64,000 bases of DNA from NCBI GenBank assembly GCA_007570785.1, contig ML661885.1, positions 19,607,247-19,671,246 on the forward strand. Direction: 5' to 3'. The position numbers and the translations under genes were made by a program. Positions 57,564 to 64,000 of this stretch are shown here, in pieces (positions within the stretch are counted from its first letter, which is position 1; the number at the start of each line of letters is the position of its first letter). Source of the DNA: Antilocapra americana (taxonomy: Eukaryota > Chordata > Mammalia > Artiodactyla > Antilocapridae). The notes below the pieces were generated by a model. That model did no database searches. It was not told the DNA's origin and saw only the letters and a program-made list of their open reading frames with translations.

Positions 57564-58737
57564 CCAGGAACCAGAGATCAAATTGCCAACATCTGTTGGA
57601 TCATCGAAAAAGCAAGAGAGTTCCAGAAATACATCTACTTCTCCTTTATTGACTATGCCAAAGCCTTTGATTGTGTGCATCACAACAAACGGTGGAAAAT
57701 TCTTAAAAAGATGGGAATACAAGACCACCTTACCTTCCTCCTGAGAAACCTGTATGTAGCCCAAGAAGCAACAATTAGAACTGGACATGGAGGAACAGTC
57801 TGTTTCCAAATCAGGAAAGGAGTATGTCAAGGCTATATATTGTCACCCTCCTTATTTAACTTATATACAGAGTACATCATGCGAAATGCCAGGTTGGATG
57901 AATACAAACTGAAATCAAGAAGCCGGGAGTAATATCAATAACCTCAGATATACAGATGATACCATCCTTATGCCAGAAAGTGGAGAACTAAAGAGCCTCT
58001 TGATGAAAATGAAAGCAAAGACTGAAAAATTTGGCTTAAAGCTCAACATTCAGAAAACTAAGATCATGGCATCCAGTCCCATCACTTCAAAGGAAATAGT
58101 TGGGAAAACAATGGAAACAGTGAGAGACTTTATTTTTTTGACATGAGCTCCAAAATCACTGCAAATGGTGACTGCAACCATGAAATTAAAAGACACTTGC
58201 TCCTTGGAAGAAAAGTTTTGGCCAACCTAGACAGCATATTAAACAGCAGCAACATTACTTTGCTAACAAAGGTCCTTCTAGTCAAAGCTATGATTTTTCC
58301 AGTAATCCTGTATGGATGTGAGAGTTGGACAATAAAGAAAGTTGGGTGCTGAAGAATTGATGCTTTTGAATTGTGATGTTGAAGAAGACTCTTGAGAGTT
58401 CCTTGGACAGCAAGGAAATCCAACCAGTCCATCCTAAAGGAAATCATTCCTGAACATTCATTGGAAGGACTGATGCTAAAGCTGAAACTCCAATACTTTG
58501 GCCACCTCATATGAAGAATTGACTCACTGGAAAAGACCTTGATGCTGGGAAAGTGTGAAGGCAGGAGGAGAAGGGGATAACGGAAGAAGAGATGGTTGGA
58601 TGGCATCACCAACTCATTGGACATGAGTTTGAGCAATTTCCAGGAGTTGTGTTGGACAGGGAAGCCTGGCGTGCTGCAGTCCGTGGGTTCACAAAGAGTC
58701 GGACATGACTGAGCGATTGAACTGAAATGACTGAATT
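57564..58737 (+). mobile_element. BovB 3' part with target-site duplication
   Basis: A sense BovB of about 1.17 kb starting in the RT ('ggaaccagagatcaaattgc') and ending 'gactgagcgattgaactg'. The direct repeat 'atagtaa' at 57557-57563 and 58738-58744 is the likely target-site duplication. The frame at 57675-57932 shows 'HHNKRWKILKKMGIQDHLTF' and 'GYILSPSLFNLYTEYIMRNA'. The YADD box has changed to 'YTDD' ('tatacagatgat' at about 57950). Inactive. Confidence 0.92.
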
Positions 58738-58744
58738 ATAGTAA

Positions 58745-59302
58745 ATGTATATTTATTGTTTTCAGAGCCCATTCAAAAATGATTTTTTCAGTTTTGCTCA
58801 CTGAATCACTCACCCTAAAACTTATGAATATGAAGGGATAGATATTGCTGTCATTTAGTTTAACATATATATATGTAACTTAGATTATTCCAAATTTATC
58901 TTCATTTTACCTCTTCCTAGATTGCATGTTTTATGTCTTTTCTTTAATTTTTGCATTTACTTCATGATGAGTAACACCATAAATGTTTAAAGCTACCTCA
59001 AATACCTTATCAAATAAAATGAAATAAATAGCATGAGTGTTTTAAAGATGAAGATATTGAGAATTTGAGAAAGTAAGTGACTATTACAAATAACGCATTA
59101 TTCATTTTGTTACATAGTTAAAACCTGCTCTTCCCTTGAAATCATGATTCTTCTCAAAATAGTAATACAATAGTCAAGCAGTATTCATTTAGTTAGCAGC
59201 ACTTTATCGAAGAGCAGCTAAGTGCTGGAGATTACTGTAGGCACTGATAAGTCAATGGTAAATAAGACATAAAAGTTCTTTCTCTCATAAAGCTTATAGT
59301 CC
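58745..59302. other. Unique AT-rich sequence
   Basis: No recognised gene or repeat. Confidence 0.5.
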
Positions 59303-59310
59303 ACTTAAGG

Positions 59311-59513
59311 AGGCTTCCTGGCTGGCTCAGCAGATAAATAATCCACCTGCAATGGAGGAGACACTGGTTTGATTCCTGGGTCAGGAAGATTCCCTGGATA
59401 AGGAAATGGCAACCCACTTCAATAATCTTGCCTGGAAAATCCCATGAACAAAGGAGTCTGCTGGGCTACAGTCCATGGGTTGCAAAGAGTGAGACATGAC
59501 TGAGTAACTAACA
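59311..59513 (+). mobile_element. Bov-tA SINE, full length
   Basis: A sense SINE ('ggcttcctggctggctcag', 'ggtttgattcctgggtcag', 'gactgagtaactaacact'). Confidence 0.9.
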
Positions 59514-60001
59514 CTATTTAAGGGAGTATATTTGCCTGTATTCTAACAGAATCAATAGAAATTTTAAAGTTGAAATTATCATATAATTAAAGACCCAAGG
59601 AATAAGAAGCTTCTTTTTACAAAATGCTATATGTGACGATTATATAGAATATAATAGACATCATGGAGCATATGCATCAAGTATCTATGCTAGTGCTGAA
59701 CTCTTACTGTAGCAGGGAAAAGTGAAGTAGAATTTCCTATCATGGCATTGAGATTGTAAAACATTTTTATGTGCAATATGTTCTTTGGTAAATTCATCCA
59801 CTCAGTAGAAGTAGTGGAAAGGAATAGTTAAGCTTAGGCATAACAGAATTAAAACATACTGCCAATCACCACAAGTTGTTTATATAGACCACAAAAATGA
59901 AATCTTTATAAATATTTTAAATATTTACTCAGAACTTACCAATAAACTTCTGTGAGTTCAGGTACACACAAAAAAAAAAATGTAAAGGAAATAAAATAGG
60001 G
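59514..60001. other. Unique AT-rich sequence
   Basis: No recognised gene. An A-rich run at about 59967-59980 precedes the L1. Confidence 0.5.
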
Positions 60002-61449
60002 ATCAAAATGGTGGAGTAGCAAGACACTGAGCTCCTTTCCCCTCACAAGTACATCAAAATTACAATCACATATAGAACAATTTTCCCTAAAATTGACCTA
60101 AAGTCTTGCCCAAAATAGCTCTTCTACAACTCTTAAGATTAGAAAGTAGGGACGACACAGAATCTGGTAGGAAGGGAAGAAAATCAACCTAATCAGGACC
60201 ACACAAACATGTGGAGACTAAACAGCATGTTACTTAAAAACTAATGGGTCTATGAATACATCAAAGAGGAAATCAGAAAACATATTGAAACAAATTAAAG
60301 TAAAAACACAACTTTTCAAAACTATGAGATGCAACAGAACGAGTTCTAAGAGGGAAATTTTAGCATTGCAGGCCTACTTCAATAAACAACAAAAATTCAA
60401 ATAAACAGCCTAACCTACCATCTAAAGGAATTAGAAAAAGAGAATGAGCAAAGCCCAAAGTCAGCAGAAGGAAATAATAAAGCTCAGACAGGAAATAAAT
60501 AAAATAGAGATGATACAAACAATAAAAAAGATTAATAGAACCAAGAGCTGATTTCGTGAAAAGATAAACAAAATTGACAAGCCTTAAGTTAGACTCATAA
60601 ACAATAAAAAAAGGTTTTTTTTAAAGGAAAGGGCTCAAATAAACAAAGCAAGAAATTAAAGGAGAAAATGCAAACATTAGCACAGGAATAAAATAATCAT
60701 AAGAGAACATGACAAACAGTAATATTCCAACAAAATGAACAACCAGGAAGAAATTCCTAAAACAAAAGAGTAAATTAGAAAGAAATAGATACTCTGAACA
60801 GACTGATGGCTAGTATTGAAATTGAATCAATAATTAGAAAAAATCTTCAAACAAACAAAATCCAGGACTAGTTTGTTTCACAGGAGAATTCTAACAAACT
60901 TTTAAAGGAGAGTTAATGCCTATCTTTCTCAAATCATTCCCTAAATTATTGAAGAGGATGGAACACTCCCAAATTCATTCTATGAAGGCATCATTACTCT
61001 GATACACAAATCAGACAAGGACACTACAAAAAAGGAAAATTGCAGACCAGTATTTTTGATAAATATAAATGTAAAAATTCTCAGCAAATATTAGAAAATC
61101 TAATTCAACAATATACTAAAAGGATCATACATCATGACTATGTGGAATTAGTCCAACATGATTCCATATTTGTAAATCAACAAATACGATAGGCTACATT
61201 AACAAAATGATGGATTAAAATCAGTAAAATTTAGCACCCATTCATGTTTAAAAAATCGCTCAGAAGAGTTAAAATGGTGGAAACACATTTCAACATAATG
61301 ACCATTTATTATAAACCCAAAGCTAGCATCATACTCAATGGCCAAAAGTTTAAAGCTTTTCCTCTAAAAGCAGGAGCAAGACAAGGATGCCCACTCTGCC
61401 ATTTCTATTTAACATATTACTGAAAGTCCTAGCCACAGTAATTATACGG

Positions 61450-61490
61450 GAAAAAAAAAAAGAAAGAAAGAAAGAAAGAAAGAAAAGGGA
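61450..61490. repeat. A-rich (GAAA)n run
   Basis: A run of A followed by about six GAAA units in L1 ORF2. Confidence 0.92.
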
Positions 61491-61863
61491 TCCAAACAGG
61501 AAGAGAAAACTAAAACTTCCTATTTACAGATGATAGGGTACTATATGTAGAAACCATAGAGTCACAACCAAAAATCTATTCAAACTAATAAATAAATTTA
61601 GTATATTTGAAAGACACAATATTAATATACAGAAAACTGTTGCATTTATACTTACTAAAAATGAGCCATTAAAAAGATACAGCAAGAAACAATCTTCTTT
61701 GTAATTGCATTAAGAAGAATAAAATATGTAGGAACAAACTCAATAAATGAAATACCTATACTCTGAAAACTATAAGATATTGATGAACATAACTGAAGAT
61801 AGTACAAATAAATGGAAAGATAATCTATATTCATGGATTGCAAATATCAATATTATCTGAAGT

Positions 61864-62430
61864 TTACCAAGTGGTCCTAGTGATAAAGAAAGTGGAAGTG
61901 AAAGTTTCTCAGTTGTGTCTGACTATTTGCGATCCCATGGACTATACAGTCCATGGAATTCTCTAGGCCAGAATACTGGATTGGGTAGCCTTTCCCTTCT
62001 CCAGGCAATCTTCCAAACCCAGGGATCAAACCCAGGTCTCCCTCATTGCAGGCACATTCTTTACCAGCTGAGCCACAAGGGAAGTCCAAGAATACTGGAG
62101 TGGGCAGGCTATCCCTTCTCCAGCATATCTTCTCAACCCAGGAAGCAAACTGGGGTCTCCCTCATTATAGGCAGATTCTTTACCAGCTGAGCCATAAGGG
62201 AAGTCCAAGAATACTGGAGTGGGCAGGCTATCCCTTCTCCAGCAGATCTTCTCAACCCAGGAAGCAAACTGGGGTCTCCTGCATTGCAGGCCTGCCAATA
62301 TAGGAGACATAAGAGACCTGGGTTTGATCCCTGGTTCAAAGAGATTTCCTGGAGGAAGACATGGCAACTCACTCCAGTCTTCTTGCCTGGAGAATTCCAT
62401 GGACAGAGGAGCTTGGAAAGCTACAGTCCA
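61864..62430 (+). mobile_element. Sense Bov-tA SINE split by an antisense SINE array
   Basis: The sense SINE starts at about 61864 ('accaagtggtcctagtgata') and resumes at 62291 ('cctgccaatataggagacat', 'cctgggtttgatccctgg', 'cttgcctggagaattcc'). It ends 'aaagctacagtcca' before a T-rich run that merges with L1. The intervening 0.4 kb is an antisense SINE array. Confidence 0.75.
61890..62290 (-). mobile_element. Antisense Bov-tA array with 119-bp tandem units
   Basis: A reverse Bov-tA (61890-62088) is followed by two further tRNA-like units (62089-62207 and 62208-62290, the last partial). The period is 119 bp, seen from 'aagtccaagaatactgga' at 62082 and again at 62201. Each unit carries 'tttaccagctgagcca', 'gaatactggagtgggcagg' and 'ccttctccagca'. 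Units two and three are nearly identical, indicating recent tandem duplication or a pre-formed multimeric SINE. Confidence 0.85.
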
Positions 62431-62451
62431 TTTTTTTTTTTTTTTTTTTTG
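62429..62451. repeat. Poly-T tract
   Basis: About 22 T between the SINE end and resumed L1 ORF2 text ('gcagaattagaacaaa'). Confidence 0.9.
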
Positions 62452-62487
62452 CAGAATTAGAACAAATAACAGTGAGATTTGTATGTC

Positions 62488-62810
62488 TCTGTTGCTGTTG
62501 TTGTTCAGTCACTAAGTTGTGTCCTATTCTTTGTGACCCCATGGACTATAGAGCACACCAGGCTTCCTTGCCCTTCATTATCTCTCTGAGTTTGTTCAAA
62601 CTCATGTTCATTGAGTTGATGATGTCATCCAACATCTCATCCTCTGTCTCCCTGCTCCTCTTGCCCTTTCCCAGCATCAGGATCTTTTCAAATGAGTCAG
62701 CTCTTCATATCACATGGCCAAAGCATTGGAGCTTCAGCTTCAGCATCAGTCCTTCCAATGAATATCCAGGGTTGATTTCTTTTAGGATTGACTGGTTTGA
62801 TCTCCTTGCT
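62488..62810 (-). mobile_element. BovB 3' fragment in L1
   Basis: An antisense BovB tail ('tgctgttgttgttcagtcac' to 'gactggtttgatctccttgc'). Host L1 resumes with 'ccctaaatggccaaagca'. Confidence 0.9.
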
Positions 62811-63445
62811 CTCATAGAGCTACAAAGTACCCTAAATGGCCAAAGCAATCTTAAACAACAATGACAAAAAAAACTTGTGATATCAAACTTGCTGACTTCA
62901 GACTATATTACAAAGCTATATTAATCAAAACAGTATGATACTGGCTCAAAAACAGATCAGAGGAATAGAGACCACAGAGATAAATCCACTCATATATGGT
63001 CAACTAATCTGTGACAAAGGAGGCAAAAATATACTAAATGGAGAAAAAGCATTCTCTTTAAGAGTGATATTGGGAAAACTGGACAATTGTTCATAAAAGA
63101 ATGAGATTAGAACATTTTATCACACTGTATATAAAAATAAACTAAAAGTAGATTAAAGACCTAAATTTAAAACGAGAAATCGTAACACTACTGAAAGAAA
63201 ACATAAGAAATGCACCCTTTTTCATAAGTCCTTGGCATTTTTGAATCTAATTCCTCAGGCAAAGGAAACAAACAAACAAACAAAAACCATAAAAAATGAG
63301 ACCTAGTCAAACTTAAAAGCTTTTGCACAGAAGAAGCCATCAATAAAATGAAAAAGCAACCTACTGAATGAAAGAAGATATTTTCAAATGGTATCTCCAA
63401 TAAGGAGTTAATATTCAAAAATGTATAAAGAACTCATACCCCAAT

Positions 63446-63662
63446 GGGCTTCCCAGGTGGCATAGTGATAAAGAATATGCCTGCCAATGTAAGAGACACA
63501 AGAAACACATGTTCAATCCCTGAATTGGCAACATCTCTTGGAGTAGGATATGTGAACTCACTCCAGTATTCTTGTCTAGAAAATTCCATGGACAGAGGAG
63601 GCTTGTGGGCCTCCTCCATGGAGTCACAAAGAGTAAGACATGACTGACCACTTGCACATATG
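63446..63662 (+). mobile_element. Bov-tA SINE in L1, with target-site duplication
   Basis: A sense SINE ('gggcttcccaggtggcatag' to 'catgactgaccacttgcac'). 'taccccaat' at 63437-63445 and 'taccccatt' at 63663-63671 are the target-site duplication with one difference. Confidence 0.9.
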
Positions 63663-63763
63663 TACCCCATTAGCAATAAAACAAGCAACCTGATTTAAAA
63701 ATGGGATGAAGATCTGAATAGAATTTTTCCAAAGAAGACATAGTCATTAAGATATCCTCAACA

Positions 63764-64000
63764 GGAGGGGGAACTAAGATGGCGGAGGAATAGGACGGGG
63801 AAACCACTCTCTCCCCAATAAATACACCAAAAGAACTTTTAAAGACCGCGCAAACTCCATAAAACAGGATCTAAATGCTGGCAGAGGACATCGGGCATCT
63901 GAAGGGACGGCCCATTGCTGACGAGAGGAGGTAGGACAAAAGAAAAAAGAGAGAGAAAAAAGTAAAGGGAGAGACAGAGTTGGGGGCGGGGATCCGTCCC
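63764..64000 (+). mobile_element. Young ruminant L1 5'UTR start, cut by window end
   Basis: Matches the very 5' end of the young bovine-type L1: 'aactaagatggcggaggaat', 'ccactctctccccaataaa', 'gctggcagaggacatcggg', and a CpG-rich run toward the window end. The GATGGCGGAGG motif resembles a YY1-type site found at the start of L1 5'UTRs. Intact CpGs and few visible changes from the consensus I remember suggest a recent copy, possibly full length beyond the window. It inserted into the L1 described above. Confidence 0.88.

Larger units (their letters stand above)
60002..63763 (+). mobile_element. L1 with 5'UTR joined to ORF2, multiply interrupted
   Basis: A sense L1. Bases 60002-60190 are L1 5'UTR ('gatcaaaatggtggagtagc', 'gacacagaatctggtagga'), as at 13.4 kb. 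From about 60190 the sequence is the ORF2 endonuclease end and RT ('gtggagactaaacagcatg'), so ORF1 and most of the endonuclease are deleted. ORF2 continues in pieces: to 61863, a few bases around 62430-62487, 62811-63445 and 63663-63763. It is broken by a SINE array, a BovB and another SINE. A young L1 truncates it at 63764. No long frame remains. Confidence 0.85.

Noticed and set aside
61890..62290. Regularly spaced 119-bp repeats, considered as CRISPR-like or satellite
   Set aside because: Units are Bov-tA SINE sequence in a mammalian genome; too few copies and no spacers, so it is a SINE multimer.

Overview
The window is mammalian nuclear DNA from a ruminant, almost certainly a bovid. The diagnostic evidence is the mix of interspersed repeats: many BovB (RTE-class) LINE copies, many tRNA-derived Bov-tA/Bov-A SINEs, two CHR-2 (cetartiodactyl) SINEs, ruminant-type L1 copies and a ruminant ERV LTR. 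I cannot tell cow from goat, sheep or other bovids by eye. I found no host protein-coding gene, rRNA, tRNA or CRISPR array. The longest open frames all lie in LINE reverse transcriptase or endonuclease remnants, or are antisense shadows of them. The window therefore looks intergenic (gene desert) or like the inside of a very large intron.

Layout. 1-8.6 kb: AT-rich unique sequence with a 3'-end BovB, several SINEs and a small MER2-like DNA transposon fragment. 8.6-10 kb: an old L1M 3' end split by an unidentified ~0.6 kb insert and a Bov-A fragment. 10.8-11.9 kb: an MLT1 LTR split by a ruminant ERV LTR. 13.4-18.4 kb: a long decayed L1 carrying a second, 5'-inverted L1 plus BovB and SINE insertions. 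18.4-21.75 kb: two head-to-head BovB copies and SINEs. 21.8-22.1 kb: a U6 snRNA copy fused to an L1 3' end. 22.4-27.6 kb: a nearly full-length BovB containing a twin-primed BovB, which itself contains a third BovB. 27.6-41.5 kb: mostly unique AT-rich DNA with scattered SINEs, an L1M fragment, a possible solo LTR, MIR fragments and one CpG-enriched, GC-richer patch near 36.2-36.5 kb. 41.5-46.5 kb: a truncated L1 with a BovB inside. 47.7-50.3 kb: a second head-to-head BovB pair. 50.3-57.5 kb: unique AT-rich DNA with SINEs, one BovB, a CA/TA microsatellite and a 62-bp inverted repeat with arms 0.8 kb apart. 57.6-58.7 kb: BovB. 60.0-63.8 kb: an internally deleted L1 interrupted by a nested SINE array, a BovB and another SINE. 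63.76 kb to the end: the start of a young L1, cut by the window edge.

There is no gene circuit here. What the window offers is a readable order of retrotransposition: older MLT1, MIR and L1M copies hit by ruminant LTRs and L1s, which are hit in turn by BovB and Bov-tA. I could reconstruct target-site duplications for about ten insertions. I saw no previously undescribed biological system. The strongest points are the triple-nested, twin-primed BovB, the U6-L1 chimera, the unexplained inverted repeat and the CpG-enriched patch. Family names were assigned by recognising consensus text, not by a database search, so boundaries are approximate (about 5-20 bases) unless a target-site duplication is given.
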